A stretch of DNA of 64,000 nt from Durusdinium trenchii (GCA_963970005.1 CAXAMN010026683.1:458452-522451), one strand, 5' to 3'. Shown: positions 26,486 through 39,922, numbered from the stretch's first letter. The notes: a model not told the origin generated them from the sequence alone. Made by a program: numbers and translations.

Positions 26486-28741
26486 CTCCTCCCCGGAGCA
26501 GGTGCTCGGATGGCTCGGATGGCGCGGATCCAGTTCTGCCTCCGTTTGGCGCACTGAGGCTGCGTGTGACCAATGTCACCGAAGCAGTTGGATGCATTCG
26601 TGGAAACCACATGGGTCCGGCATCCTCGGTTTTGAAGGGGAAGAGCTCTGACAAAGGTGGCTGGGAGGGTGGCCGGATGAAAGAGATCCAGCGATCTTGG
26701 CTGGTTGTGGATGCAATTCTGTGATCTAAAGCCCGGGTGACAGATGACCACTCAAGGATTTCATGGAAGCAGCGAAAAGCCATGAAACAGATGTGAACCA
26801 GGTTTTAGACCCAGCAACGGTAGTGTTCGAACATCCACAAACGGATTTACAGTCCGATTCGTCAGATCAAGATGATCAAGAGAACAGGCCTATAGACCTT
26901 TTGACATGCTTGGTGTTTTCTGGCAGTTGATGGGAACGTGGAGGTTCTCCCCATTCCCCATCTGTCCCATTTCACCTCAACCCTCTCTCCGAGCTTCCAT
27001 TCTCCGAGGCATCAATCTGCCGATTGGCGGTGCTGGGAATTCCTCACCTTTGGGGCGCGCCGAGGGAACGAGCGTCACCGTTGAGAGAAATTCAGCAAGC
27101 ACAGCGAAGTCTACAGCCGAGCCAAGGAGAGAAGTGAGACTTTTGGGCAGTGCGATCACCCAAATCTGAGATCTGAAAGAATCACCGTCTTTTTTTGTGC
27201 AGGTTTCTTCCTGAAGCTGCAAGCTGGATGGGGCAAAAATGGGCGTTCTGAACCCATGAAAGAACTCAGTTAGTCTGAACCCACTGATTTGTGGATGCTT
27301 CTCAGTACGATGAACCGGGCACTTTCCACCCCATTCCAGACGCCCGCCGCTCCGCCCCGCGCGCGTTTCGGGGCGGCCCCGGTCGCTTCGCCAGGCCCAA
27401 TTGTTTAGTGACCTTCCGCGGAGAGGTCATGTGTAGGACCGACCGGGCGCGAACCGGACGAAGTGAGATCCGGTGTGTGATGCACCAAGGATGGGGCCAA
27501 GGGCCTAGGGTGGTAGTCGTCAAACTGTAAAACAACTCCTTACAGAGTTGATGTAACTTTTCAACATTATCCTACTTAGTCAGCGGATAACCTTTAACTT
27601 TTTTTTGGGAATTTGTTTCCCCACTCAACAAGGAGCGGTCAGATCTCACACTGGGGTGACCTAAGAGAACTGGACTCACAGAACGGCACCGGCGAACCTC
27701 GGCATTTGCGAACAGGATGAACTTTCCAGGGGCGGCTTCAGCTACTATCCACACTCGTGCACATCTGACCCGCGCTTCTAGCATTCCATTCCAATACCCG
27801 TGGTCACTAAGTGGAATCTTGTGTTTGGTGGTCGTTTGAAGAATCAACGAACAAACCACCACCAGCATCTAACATCTACTGTAAACTCCCGATCCAAATC
27901 ATTGAAGACCACTTAAGCAAACCCCAACATGTCAAACACGTTGCCTTTTGTGACTTCATTCCCAGGAAGATGGGTGTCTCCAGTGCACCCTCCATGCTCT
28001 CGCGCTTTTGGCGCAAGTCTGAAGAAGCAACACCCGCCAGCGCACCTTCAGGCAGGGACAGTCGCAGGAAGTGCTTTTTTTGTTTATAAATATTGCTTTC
28101 AGTCTGAGAGAGGATGGACATGAAGCGGAAAACATCTCCAAGCGTTTGGAATGCACAAAGGATGCACAGACGGAGGGCCCTACGAACGTGGCGTCCTTGG
28201 TGCACACAGTTGCACAGTTGTTTCGCGCCCCCCATCGATGTCTTTTCAAAAGACCGAAAAACAACAATGCTCATGACATGACTGGACCCTAAATCCATGC
28301 TAAATCCCATGCGTCTTCCACCGTCGGTGGAAGATCGCCGGAGACCCTCCCGCCCTCCCGCACCACTCTCTTTCCGCCCTCCTCCCGATCCGCACCGCAG
28401 GGCACTTCTCGGAAGCCTCGGAGATGTCCTCGTCCAGCAAAGTGAGCCGCGAGGACCGGGTCCGCCAAGACGTCGATCTCGGCCACCCAAAAAAGGACCG
28501 CTGGAGACGGACCCGGAGATGCTGATTTCGCGAAGAACTTCGACCAGTTGCACTTGGAGTTTTTCAACTGAGACTTCTTTGGTGCTTTTGGACGAACGGC
28601 AAGAGATCCGAAGCGTGAGTCCCACCAAGCCAGGCCCCCCCCACCCTGCCGTTTGAGTGAAACCACCGGGACCAAAACCCCCTCCTCACGCTCCTCCGTT
28701 TTGTTTCCGGGATTCTTTCCCCACTCCTCGGGCGTGGTGAG
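26486..28741. other. Intronic or intergenic region, no supported gene
   Basis: ORFs at 26906-27169, 27291-27530 and 27876-28628 (minus, 250 codons) are open but unrecognised; the last is Ser/Arg-rich and overlaps plus-strand exon-like sequence. Pyrimidine tracts near 28680-28725 lead to the exon at 28742. Confidence 0.35.
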
Positions 28742-28807
28742 GAGTGGAAGGTGGAACGGCGCGTGCAGAGCGGACATCTCTACATCCGCACGGATGACTT
28801 TGGAGAG
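28742..28807 (+). CDS. Candidate 66-nt exon, VERRVQSGHLYIRTDD
   Basis: A strong pyrimidine tract precedes GGTGAG|G; the exon ends GGAGAG|GC, a GC-type donor. 22 codons in phase 0-0 code for a mixed polar segment ending DDFGE. Too short to name. Confidence 0.4.
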
Positions 28808-29300
28808 GCGAAAAGGGAGGAATGAGTTGAGGGAGGCGCTCTCTTTTGCCCGGCGCAGACGGATCGAGAGGCGATCGAGGGGCTTCGCCCAATCTGGAAT
28901 CTACATCAGAACTAAGACGCCAAACGGCATTTGTGTCGAGGGGCTCGCTCTGTGGAGGTCAAAGTAACATGTTGTTGCCTCCAGAAGCTCGTTTGCAAAA
29001 GGATCCATTGGATGGATAGTCACGGATAGCTTTGCAGAGAGAGGGAGAGAGAGATGTCTGCAATCGTCCCCCTGATTCTTGCAGTTCAGTTGCCAAGCAC
29101 TATCTCTTCTCTGTCTCAAAGATTCAAAAGAGCGGCTTGTGAGTCCACCCAACAGCCTTTCTCAGAGTTTTCCCCGCGGTCGCGAGGCGAGGGGTTCCCC
29201 CCAAGAAAGCACCGGGTAGACCTCCGGTTTCCGCCGACGGCTTGGACGCCAGGTTTGGACGTCTCTCTGGCGGTTGGACTGACTTACCGGTTCTGCGCAG

Positions 29301-29375
29301 GTGGCGTGTTCACGCAGCTCGATCATGGTGGTGGACCCCAACACCGATGCAGCCGACCGCTTCAAGACCGATAAG
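29301..29375 (+). CDS. Candidate 75-nt exon, MVVDPNTDAADRFKTDK
   Basis: Preceded by TTCTGCGCAG|G and followed by GATAAG|GC. 25 codons in phase 0-0; VACSRSSIMVVDPNTDAADR then FKTDK. Same splice pattern (AG|G start, AG|GC end) as the exons at 28742, 42601 and 51276. Not recognised. Confidence 0.4.
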
Positions 29376-30303
29376 GCGGGGGTTTTGCTTCGGGAGGCCG
29401 AGTGGGGAGTTAGTGATCAGGGGGGTTAGGGAGGTGCACTGACAGTCAGGGACGTTTGGGATGTACAATGTGAAAGGTCGATGAATGTTTGCCCCTTGAC
29501 ATTGTGCAGGTCAAGCTGAATAGCATTGCCCCTTGAATAGCATTTGGATTGCAATTACCTCTGACTCTTCAATATCCAGGTCTGTTTCTTGATGCAGCGA
29601 TCCCTTTTCGTTTCCCTTTCTCACGCCAATGCATCAGCCGAATCGATACCGACACACCCGACGCATCGGCCGGCCGACACGGCTTCGTCTTGTTTTGAAG
29701 GACACGGCGCATTTGAGGATGGTGAAGGCGCGCCATTCAGGGGGGGTCTTGGCTGGGATGCCCGGCATCCCCTCCGGTGAGTGTGACCTTAGGGCGTTTC
29801 TTTCGGTTTTGGGGGAGTTCCGATCGGTCTGACCGATCGGAGATGAAACTCATCATCCAAAGCACAGCATGGTTTTGCCCATCAATGCATGGGTTGTCGT
29901 TTTTATTTCCTCTTTGAGTCAAGTCAACATCAGTTGCAGTTCCGATTTCCTTGTTCACCGTGATCCTGCAGAAAATATGAACAGCAGAACTCGCGACAAG
30001 TTGAGTTCTTCCAAGCTTGCCTCACTGTCTTACAGGAAACGTCACGGATATTCCGATGATCATCACGGGGAAGGAAAACATGACCGGCTCGGTGATTCGT
30101 CTGGGCTCGGTGATTCTTTGTTCACTCTTTGAGCTCTGAAAGAGCCTTCAAAAACTTATCTAAACTCAAAAGCCATGCTCTTCTACGCGCATGGTGCGGT
30201 CATCCGTTCTTTCCCCCAACCTCCCCGACCCCCCCAACCTCCCCACGGCTCCTCTTCTCCGTTGTCGTTTGGACGTTTTTTTTGGAACGCTTGGGCCGGC
30301 CAG

Positions 30304-30386
30304 GCGCGGCAGCAGGCGGAGCTGCGGAGCGACCTGCTGGCGGGCGACCTGGCATTTCCCCAGACGGTGCCGCAGCTGAACACCAG
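30304..30386 (+). CDS. Candidate exon, ARQQAELRSDLLAGDLAF
   Basis: A T-rich tract leads to GGCCGGCCAG|G. The segment codes for a charged amphipathic helix then FPQTVPQLNT and ends AACACCAG|GA, where GA donors are also known from dinoflagellates. One frame is clearly best. Not recognised. Confidence 0.45.
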
Positions 30387-30680
30387 GAGCCGCGGAGGGA
30401 AGCACCGTCGGTGTGCGGAAGTTCGTCTCCGGGGCGGAGAAGCCGCGGAAACACCGGGTTGAGTGTGTTCGGACCAGTTCTTTTTTTCTTGGGATTTCCA
30501 CCGTTCGTTTTTGTGTTGTGGGGGGTGATGAGGTAGCAAGGTAGGTATAGGCAGTATAGGCATGTATAGGCTGAGAGGAGTGATGCACCTAATACAGTAC
30601 CTGCAAACGTGAGGTTTGTGTCAGTTGTAATTGAGCAGGTGATCCCACATAAACAATATACTTTTTTTATGACAAAAAAT

Positions 30681-30780
30681 GTAGTCTGAGCGAGATACTG
30701 TGACATGACCCCCTACTAAAGTAGTCTGAACGAGATACTGTGACATGACCCCCTACTTCTATAAGTAGTCTAAACAAGAT
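30681..30780. repeat. ~40-bp tandem repeat, 2.5 units
   Basis: GTAGTCTGAGCGAGATACTG followed by TGACATGACCCCCTACT recurs at 30721, and a partial unit is at 30765 (GTAGTCTAAACAAGAT). Confidence 0.85.
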
Positions 30781-30783
30781 GGG

Positions 30784-33700
30784 CCCCCCACAAAATAGAT
30801 AGTGTATTGGAGTTTAGCATTGCATAAATGCCGGCGCTCATGTGGATGGCCAAGCAAATGGGAAATTGATGAATCCCATATGCCAAAGGCAGCTGCAGAT
30901 CTGGACTCAAGTTGCCCCTATTCGACCTCTACGAGTATGGACTGTAGTTGGGCCTTAGTTGGGTACGATCAGATTTGTTTTGGTAGTCTGCACCTTTGAA
31001 ATTGCAGTATGTACCAGATGAGCACCATTTTGTTCATTGCATGGGATTTTTTTTGAAGGATCTGCTTCTGCAATTTCCCTCCCGAAACATACAGGTGTGT
31101 CAAATGTCGGATCCCAAACCAATCCCCCCCAAAATGACCCCAAACCGCTCCCCCCCCCAACGGGTCTCATGGTGACCGGATTCCACGTGGAGGATGGCGT
31201 GGTCCCTGACCACGACCTCCGAAGACCGCAGACCGCTTCGCCAGGAAGTCGCGCTCGGCAGCCACCAGGTGCGAACGGGTTTGGGGCACGGGGCTTTTCG
31301 TGGCCTGGGACGAGAGTGCCCAAGAAAACAGATCTCCAAAAGATAGAAAACATATGTCAAGACATTTTTGAAGGGGATTCATATAATCTCTATATAGATC
31401 TGCTTGGGGTCACAGATAGAAGTGGGGCTACAGATAGACGATGGGCATGCATCAAAGGAACCTAGACCCTCGGCCGAAGCTAGTCGATTTTTCCCTTTTC
31501 TCGGTTCTCTACGTGCCAAAGGAAAAATGCCAACTTCCCTCAAGCTGAGGGACTGGACAGAGATTTGCGCTGTAGCACGTGCTCTTAGGATCAGCCTGCG
31601 CTTCCCCTACGCGTTTCCGTCAAAGCCGACACAATGGTCGTTTGGGCCCGACGCAGCGCTTGCTCCACTGCCAGGGCCTTGGGGCAAGTGTCCCTGCTGC
31701 GGATGAATTCGGAGCCCGACTTGGCAGCAGGTCTGGGCCCTGGCTGAGTCCGAACGACGGTCATGAGGCTTCGGGTATGGCGAGTATCACCAAGTCTTGA
31801 GAAGAAACAGACAGGGACTGGAGTCAGCTGTGGCTCTGACTGGTGCATCGCATATTTACCCAGCTTCTAAATCGGCAGTCCGCAGGTTTTCATTTCTTTA
31901 GGTCCTTGTCAGCAAGAGGCTGCTACTAAAACACTAGTCGGTGTCAGGTTCTAATCAAAACACTTTAAAGCAGACTTAAAGAGACTCAGACTTAATTGCT
32001 GGGGTCTGTTGTGACCCTTGAGAGAGTCACCGTGTATAGACTGTATATTTTTTTCGTCTTCTGAGGTGCAAATGAGGGCGCCTCAGCCGAAGACATCGTT
32101 TGGGTTGGCCAGGCGGGAGCTGCCGAACTCGGGTTCTAACTGGAGTTCGGATTGATCCTTCGAAAAACACCTTGATTTCTATTGAACGATGTGGGATCAT
32201 CCAAAGATCCCATCTTGATCTACTGCCCCCCCCAAGAAGCACCGGTCCTCGGGTCATCGCTCCGGCGTTCGCCCTGCCTTTCGCCCCGTGGAGAGGCGCT
32301 GGTGGCACGCTCCAACTTGCCACTCTCCACGCCTCCCTCAGCTGTGGCGCTGAAGTTGGGGGCCCCATGGGGCCCCAAAGACTGGAAAGTGGATGGACTG
32401 AGTGGATGGACTGAGTGGATCAATGGATGGTCGACTGAGAGTGGATAGACTGGAAAGTGGATGGACTCAGTGACTCAGTGGACCCACAATAGTCGACTCA
32501 TGGGCTCCAGCTTTCCAACGAACATGGACAGTGAAGAAATGGATGGATGTCAGACCAGGTCTGGAAGAGTTAGGGTGAAATGGACGTGACGTGCTTTTAG
32601 TAGCGAATTGCAGAGGCGAACACGATTTTTGTGATGGGAATTCGGGAGGGAATACTGCTTTGGAAGCTGCTTTGATGGAGAAACATTTAAGCTGGACAAA
32701 AAAGGCAACTCGACAATGACTTTGCCGTCAACTCCTGGCTTCTTTGAGGGAGCTAGAATTCATTTGCCAGCCCAGAACCTCCAAGAAGCAGCTCGACCAG
32801 CGCAACGGTCGACCACTTCTGACTCAGGATGTTGATCGAGCACTACGACCCGGTCCACGCCAACCTCTATGGCCCGCAGCCCTGGGGGGGCCCTAATGGG
32901 TCCTGCGGTCGGGAGTGTTGGAATGAGGGGCACCGGAGGAACCCTTTGTTCAGGTTTCACATATAGACTGCTTGATTCCCCAAAGCGCGAGGTTTGCCTC
33001 AGAAACAGCTTTTCAAACAGTCGAAGATATCTTCAGACGAGCTTCCCTAGCGTGTATTCCATACAACTGCATATTCCACCAAGAGAAACGTTTCACATTG
33101 CGCTTGAATTAGACTAGACTAGTCATCAATTCTTTTTCCACGTTAAGAAGATCCCTCCAAGGAAGATGACTGAAGCCACCATCCTTCACGCCACGCTACC
33201 CTCTGGCGAGCCAGGCATAGGGAGCTTCAAGTCCATCCAGACCTTTCGGAAAGAGTTGGCCTCTGGCGAGAGCTTGCTGGCGGGGGAGCTAGGGATGTGA
33301 TGTTGGAATGGCGATCGCAGATTTCAGGAGTAGCCACCTTCATACTACATAAGAGCCTCTTAAAGTGTGGTACAGGATGGTATGTGGGTGCATTGAATCT
33401 TTGTTGTTGGGGAATCTCATAGGAAGCTGACGCATTTCTTGATACAGAAGTTGCCTGGCAATTGCCTACCTCTTGTTTTACTCTTCAGGTCTGAAGACAG
33501 GAGTAGGGAAGGATGGGAGTGTGAGGGCTCGGCAATAATCAGTTCGGTTGGATTGGCTGAGGGGGGGACAAACTCTTTTTGTGTTGGTGACAGAAATGCT
33601 GGAGTAGGATTTATATAGGGGTGGTGCAGGATTTCTAACATCAACAGTAAGACTTTTTGATACATTATAATCTTGCAACCCTTGTATCCGACCACAGCAA

Positions 33701-33979
33701 CTTTAGTGCACACTGCTTAGACCAATGCATTCATGAAGTGAGGATTCCCCTCCCTCAAATGCCTCAGACTAAACCCAACTCTTCCCCAAACTTCAGCCTT
33801 TTTCTTTTCACCTGGACCGCACAGCACCGCGCCCGACACGCACTAGCTGAAGGCGCCGTTCCGCCGTCGTTCAGACCACGTGGGCGCGATCTCTGCGGTC
33901 GCCGCGGCGACCGACCCCGGTCAGACCGACCGCGGCGCGGTCTCTGCGGTCGTTCCAGGCGCGCTCCCACAAGGGGGGC
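30784..33979. other. Intronic or intergenic region, no supported gene
   Basis: At 31170-31290 both strands give protein-like frames, so no exon is called. GATGGACTGAGTG-type short repeats fill 32385-32480. The remaining ORFs look random. Confidence 0.35.
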
Positions 33980-34042
33980 CTCCAGCGCTTCTGCCAGCCG
34001 GTGATCCTTCAGCTCCGCTTTCGAGGAGCTCGGGGCGGCCAT
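33980..34042 (-). CDS. Candidate first exon, MAAPSSSKAELKDHRLAEAL
   Basis: A minus-strand ATG in good context (AAGAATGGCC) opens a 63-nt segment that ends CTGGAG|GC, the same GC-type donor seen in plus-strand exons. It is Ala/Lys/Glu-rich. It is the only exon-like candidate on the minus strand and could be chance. Confidence 0.25.
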
Positions 34043-34882
34043 TCTTTTAAAGGGCGGCTTTTTGGGTGGTCGACGACACCGGGGAAGAGGGAGAGGGGCA
34101 TGAAGGGGAGTGAACCCACGGCCCTTTCTGGGCGTTTTTGGGCCTCCTTCGGCAGGCGGATGGCATCAATGGGGGACTGGTTGGGCATGGTTAGGAGAAG
34201 AATGGGAGAAGCTTCAGTTGCTTTTCCGCTCCACGGCATGAAGCTGTGAAATGGATCTACTCGTATCATGGTGAGTTCAAGATGCCACTATTCCAGACTC
34301 ATTGAACAGCTCCCCTTCCGAGACAAGCATCGCGCCTACACACTAGCTGATCTTTAGTTGATTGATATGAATGGTATTCGCAACGACATCCAAACAACCA
34401 TGAGAGTTCCAGCGAACTCAATCCATCACTTCAGATCAGTTCGCTGTTCCAGCTGTTCCGTTTCAATGCACCTGATTCGTTCCGTTGCCCAAAGGCCATG
34501 TGCTCATGAAGATGGGCGAGACCCGGGACAACACGGAGGCCGCGACGGCGACAGCGGGGGGGGGGTGCACGAACGCGCGCGACGACACGAGGAAGCGGGC
34601 GGTTTTGGTTGAGGGAGGGCGACGGAGGAGGGGCGCAGGCCCAGTTTTTTGGGTGATGTTTGGGTTTGCGAGAAGTGTAGTAGGTTGTCTGGTTCATTGA
34701 CAGATCTATATATCTCATCCTTATGTGAACACTTCTGCGGAGTGGAACCACTTTAGTCTAGAGGCTCGCATACAGTCTCGAGTCCAGGTGTCCAGTTTCA
34801 ACCTTTTCACAGGTGTTCTGTTCGGCCATGCTTCACCCTCTCTCGCAGAAGAACCGGTGAACAAGTCGATTCAGGGGCTAGC

Positions 34883-34949
34883 GCCCACCGAGTGGGCATG
34901 CAGCATGCCCCGCACCAAGGCACTGACGACCCACTCGTCAGTGCCTTGG
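34883..34949. repeat. Three consecutive perfect hairpins
   Basis: GCCCAC/GTGGGC (34883-34897), GGGCATGC/GCATGCCC (34894-34910, one-base spacer) and CCAAGGCACTGACGA with its exact complement (34915-34949, 5-nt loop). The first two overlap and so are mutually exclusive. No flanking direct repeat was found. Confidence 0.8.
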
Positions 34950-35422
34950 CTTCGGAGGCGCCAGGAGAGGTCACTCCCAGTCCTGACAGCTCGGTGAGCA
35001 GAATCTGCGCGCCAGCAGCAGTGAGTTCATGGCTTCACCGCGCCACCAGAATCTTCCTTTTTGTCCCGGTCAAACTGGTAGCAGGAAGCCGAAACTGGTG
35101 ACTCTTGATGATCTTTCACCCCCCATATGAAGAGCATAAACCCCATTCAATTGGGAGGGTTTATGTACCTCAAGAGCCTAGGGTTTAGGAGATCTTACTT
35201 CGCCAGACCGGGAACGAAAAACTCTTCTTCGCCTTGTCCAGACTGGGACGGTCCGGGGGACAGCCTCTGTCGTCCGAAGCTCCTCCTTTTCAAGGAAAAA
35301 AAGGCTGCCCGTGAAGAACCCAACCAAAAGGAAATCCACCAAACCAAAGAATCCTCCAAACATTCGTCTTTCCCCAAGAGAACATGACTGGAGATTTTCC
35401 TTTTTTCTTTTGGACCTCCCAG

Positions 35423-35524
35423 GAGCTCATCTCGCGGCCGACCTTTGCCGTTGGCAGCGCTGGTCCCACCGAACGTGCGCCCAGAAGAGCGGGCAGCACG
35501 GGTGGAACAGGACTAACACCATGA
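35423..35524 (+). CDS. Candidate terminal exon, ELISRPTFAVGSAGPTERAP
   Basis: A long pyrimidine tract ending TGGACCTCCCAG|G is the best acceptor in the region. The open frame gives ELISRPTFAVGSAGPTERAP, a short Arg/Gly tail and TGA at 35522-35524. Other plus and minus frames are also open here, so the frame is uncertain. Not recognised. Confidence 0.35.
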   Translation, partial: ELISRPTFAVGSAGPTERAPRRAGSTGGTGLTP

Positions 35525-36592
35525 AAAACATTGAACGCATACCACTTACTGTATGGGACACCATTTTACTTTTTTACATATGGGACCGGGAAGGAACATG
35601 TCAAAACATATGGTAACATATTGGGAACATGTGTCGCTGGTAATCATGTGTCAATGATTCTTCCTTTGCTGTTCATTGGCTTTCTTTGGGCAAGCCTTCT
35701 TTAGGAAGATTGGCATTCCAATTCCGGCCTTGCTTTGTTCTAAATAGGCCAGTTGCATCTTCATGTTCCTCTTGGGGATGAATCCAGAGTCCCTCGACTT
35801 CATGTGTCTACATCGCATCCTGAAGTATGCATAGGCTCATCCACACTCAATTAGATCTTGTTGAACTGAACTGGTGGTGTTACACCGCGCACAACGCACT
35901 GCACCGCACCGCTGCAGATTGGCGTGCTGTGGTCATGCGGATCTTGTCCGACAAGCTCTGCCGAAGCTCCCAGAGCCGGCTTTTCCGCCTGTCCGAAGCG
36001 GGGAGGAAGTTCCAACAGCGTTGTATTGGGCTTTGGGACCCTGTTTGGGAACCCATCAAGGTATTCAGCTTTGTTGCTACGAGGTATGAGACGAAAACTC
36101 CCGATTGGAGCTTCAAAAAGGTTGGGTCCAAACCTATCAGACACATTTTGACTTATTAATTGACAAGTCCGTTTGCTGCTTAACCGTAACCTGGAGCCCG
36201 CCATTCCCAGGTAGCCGAAGATAAAACAGTCCAGCCTTGATGGCATGCAGGAAACACACCACCCGAGTCGTAGCCAACGCACCTTTCCCAATCAGCACTG
36301 TGTCCCTTGCACTTGCGAGAAAGGCCGTGGGAAGACCTAGCTTTGGCTCCAGTCTGGCAGACGCCAACGAAACCGAAAAAATACATCTAAAAAAAGGCTG
36401 TCGGTCTGCAAGCCATCTGTCGACGAACTATCTCCTCGCGAGCCACCAGGCGTTGGCCCTGGACTGATCGAGGTGGGGTGGGTGGGAAGGCTTGGCCAGA
36501 CAGATAGGCCAAGGCACCTGAAGTCTTCTAACCCGAGGTGAGCATCTCGTCTCGCTCGGTTTTGTGAAGATGAGCAAGCCATTTGGAACGTC

Positions 36593-36628
<36 letters not shown>

Positions 36629-38161
36629 TTGCATTTATTGATTTCGGTGTTCCAATCTCCGCCTGCTTGGTCGTTTTTAGTTCCTTGAAGTCTTTAAGAG
36701 AAGCATGGAATTTTCAATTAAAGAAACAACAGCAACATAGAGGTACACAGGTGATAGGTTTGTCAAGATCAGAGTTTCTTCAATGCAGGGCGATGATGTT
36801 TTTTTCTTGAATTCACCCGCTTCTCCCAGTGCTTTGTGGTGTTTTTCTTCGTTTGGTGATGCGTTCTCCGTCCTGCGTGCTTGGCGCGCCAAGCCGCGTG
36901 GGGACAGAACAACAAGACGTGTTTCTCACCGGTGACTAAAGGTCAGTCACCTCCGAGATGTGTAGCTCAAGCATTGGACAGCTCCCAGCATTGGTGTTCC
37001 GAGCCCCTGGAAGATTCGGAACCTCAACCCAAGAAGAAAGAACACAAAAGAAATAAAACCAACCTAGGAGCAAAGAAGCTACTAAGCGGCTCCTGGCCTT
37101 ACTACTAGGAGCAAGGACGCTACTAGTAGCAAGGTGCCTTACTACTAAGAACAAGAAGCTACTAGGGGCTCTTGTCTCTCTTTTCTTCTTTTTTCCCCTG
37201 GTTCCAGGCCAGGGGATCTCCACTCAAACTCTCAATACGATGCCGCGTCACGCCATGCGCAACGCCCCGCACCGCCTGAATCACGCTCCTGCTCCTTTCA
37301 TGAACCGTTCTGTAAAGCAAACCCTGCACGTCGAGGTTGCTTGGAACACCTGACGAGTCAATCAGCTCCCCGAGCCACAACCGGGAGCCACAACCGGGTG
37401 TCCCGTGTCAACACCAAACGGCAACAAAAAGGGATTTCATCGTCTTTTTGCACGATCTTTTTGCACCTAGGCTTCGCTAGGAGCGGTACCTATCCGATTA
37501 TCCACGTGCCGCTACAGCGCTCTTTTGGTAGTGTACGTCACCACAGAGGGATTTCTGACATGCCTAGCTGCCTAGTACACATTATATGCGTTTGGTCTGT
37601 TTGGTGTTGATTCTTCTGCTCATCGACTGCGCATTCACTGGGATGACTCAGATCTATCAGATCCATGCCTTGAAAGATGATGATTTGTGATTATATATAT
37701 CATAAATTCTCATGGCCCGATGAAGGGTGCCATTGATTCACAGGTTCATCCTCATTCTTCACCATGAAGATCAAAACCCTAAGATGTTTTGCAGGCGCTT
37801 ACTCCAGCTGCCAAGCGCGAGCAAGACTGCCTAACGGTGCCGTTGGGCAGTGGGGGGGGGCATGTGGGAGGTGGTTTTCCTGTAGTGAGGGCCAGGCAGT
37901 GGTCGAAACGGGGCGGCTCGAAAGAATGAAACGGGTCTGGACGGTGGTTTGGCCACGCCTGTGGTGCTTGGCCACACCTACAACCTCATCAACACCATAT
38001 TTGTGCTGTTTTCAGTTTTCAGAGACCATTCTCACCTCTCAGCATGAAGAAAAATTGCAACAACCTCTTTCCATGGACTCCAACTGCAGCGTCCAATCTA
38101 TCGGTTTTTTCCATCTTTTCTGATTCTAAAGGTTACGGTTACTGTATCTTCATGTCCGTTT
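35525..38161. other. Intronic or intergenic region, no supported gene
   Basis: Holds the (GA)n tract at 36592-36630 and short repeats CTACTAGGAGCAAGG/CTACTAGTAGCAAGG at 37075-37160. The ORF at 36237-36467 is protein-like but unrecognised. Confidence 0.35.
36592..36630. repeat. (GA)n microsatellite
   Basis: About 37 bases of GA with one phase shift. Confidence 0.9.
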
Positions 38162-38467
38162 GTGCTTGGCACTTTAGACTTCACTGGTCATATAGAATGG
38201 GATTCCATGGCCTTCCATGGCCTTTGGAAAACCCGAGTGAAGAAAAACCGAACGCGGAAAACCAGGACTTTTTGTGATTTATTGGGTGAACTGGCCGAAG
38301 CAAACCGACAGCAGCGCAGCAGTTGGATCCGCCAGAATTGGCTGATGAGTTGCCCCACTGAGCTGATCCACCAGCAGATTGCAGATTCTAATATGGTTTT
38401 AGAATGGGAAGAACGAGGGATGGTGTGGGTGCCCAGTTTTGGTGAAATTGTACTGAAGGAGAATTGA
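38162..38467 (+). CDS. Unrecognised ORF, 101 codons
   Basis: The downstream two thirds is convincing protein sequence: FCDLLGELAEANRQQRSSWI, RQNWLMSCPTELIHQQIADS and VLEWEERGMVWVPSFGEIVL, ending in TGA. The first third may be intron. It has two helical stretches and no signal peptide; no family is recognised. The overlapping minus ORF is His/Ser-rich and less likely. Confidence 0.4.
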   Translation: MLGTLDFTGHIEWDSMAFHGLWKTRVKKNRTRKTRTFCDLLGELAEANRQQRSSWIRQNWLMSCPTELIHQQIADSNMVLEWEERGMVWVPSFGEIVLKEN

Positions 38468-39922
38468 TTTCCAATCGTGTCCCAGATGGATGGTTCACCT
38501 ACATTGTGCCAGCATTGAGTCAAGAGATGGTGATGCAACATGACCGCTTGTTCAGACAATCAGAGGTTGTTTTGGCCCCGGAACCGGGCTGGAGAGTCGC
38601 CCGAAATCAACACACCAGCCCAATTTGAGACTCTCTGCCCAGTGCCCAGTGCATGGACACAGTGCCATCGGTCGCATGTGGCCTCCACGGCTCGCCATGA
38701 CGCTGGCACGTCGCATGCGTCCGTTCCGGGCACCGTGGCATGTGTCCGGTGGCGGAGGCGTGGCCCGTAGGGGTGGGAGGACGATGTCGATATTGACTGG
38801 CTTTGTTACACACAGATGATGGGCTTTATATAAACTCATGGTTCGGTTCATTCATACTAAGACTAATGACTAATCCATACTAATCCAAAGGCTGAGCCTT
38901 TGTGGTGAACATTCGACGATTGGTCCACCAACCACTTGTGGTTTGGAGAAAAGCGTACGCCTTCTAAGAAAAGGACCCGTTTTGAAATAATCTTTGGTTG
39001 CTGAGTGGAGAGAGTTTCAGCTTGGATGAACTCGAGTTTTGCCAGAAGTGCAGTTGACTCAGTTTATAAACTGGACGGGAAGTAAAATGCTCCCTCCCAC
39101 CATCAAACAGTGATTTCCCATGTCCAGTTTGCCCTTGTGAAGGGCTGTCTTATTGGATTCGTCTCTTTCGACCCGTGGCTACCATGCTTGCAGGTCAGGC
39201 TGCCCGGTGGAGGTCAGGGCATGGGAGGCGCAGTCTTTGCCTCGGGCCAGTTGGGAAGCGTGCAAAGCCCGCAAAGGATCCCATGGAAGAAGGACCACCG
39301 GTGGCGGAAGACCATTCTTTGAAGACCAACCCGATGGTTTTTTGGGGGTTCCTTACTGGCCCTCTGCAGTTGGTATAGATTCCCCAAGGTTCTTCTTTCT
39401 CTTCTTTTGAGAGATTTCTTGAGGTGTTCCGGCTGAAACTGACACATTTTTTCGATTTGCTGAAACTGTCCCTGTCCACGAAGGCACTGATTTCTCAAAA
39501 GCCAATGGCTTCCACAGGTGATGATAGGCTCAACGGTTTTTCCACCTGCGTTGAGTGGCAGTTTTTGTTGGAGCACTAGACAAGAGAACACGTTCGTAGC
39601 GGATGGGCCACTGCAGCAAGGGGAAAGCCCAAACAGAGAATCCCGCAGTGTCCCCGTCTTGGCTTTTTGAGTAGTTGGAACCCATCGGCTCATAGGACCT
39701 TGACTTCTTCCCATTTGACATTTTGCCTTGCCTCGTATTCCCCAGGTTTTTTTTGCCCATGGACTGTTCCAGGTGTTCGATGTGTGCCAGTGTCACCAAC
39801 CAACCCCAACAGGGCATGGCATCTCAACCTGGCCTTTTTCGCTCCCTCCCTCACCTCCGCCCTCGAGGGGGACGCGCGACGCAGGGGTCTCGGGAGTGAC
39901 GGTCCGACGGCCCTTTGGCGAG

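Noticed and set aside
31170..31290. Exon-like segment with CACCAG|GTGCGA donor
   Set aside because: Plus and minus frames look equally protein-like, and no good acceptor fixes the strand.
33980..34042. Evidence for a minus-strand gene cluster
   Set aside because: A single short candidate exon; kept only as a low-confidence feature.
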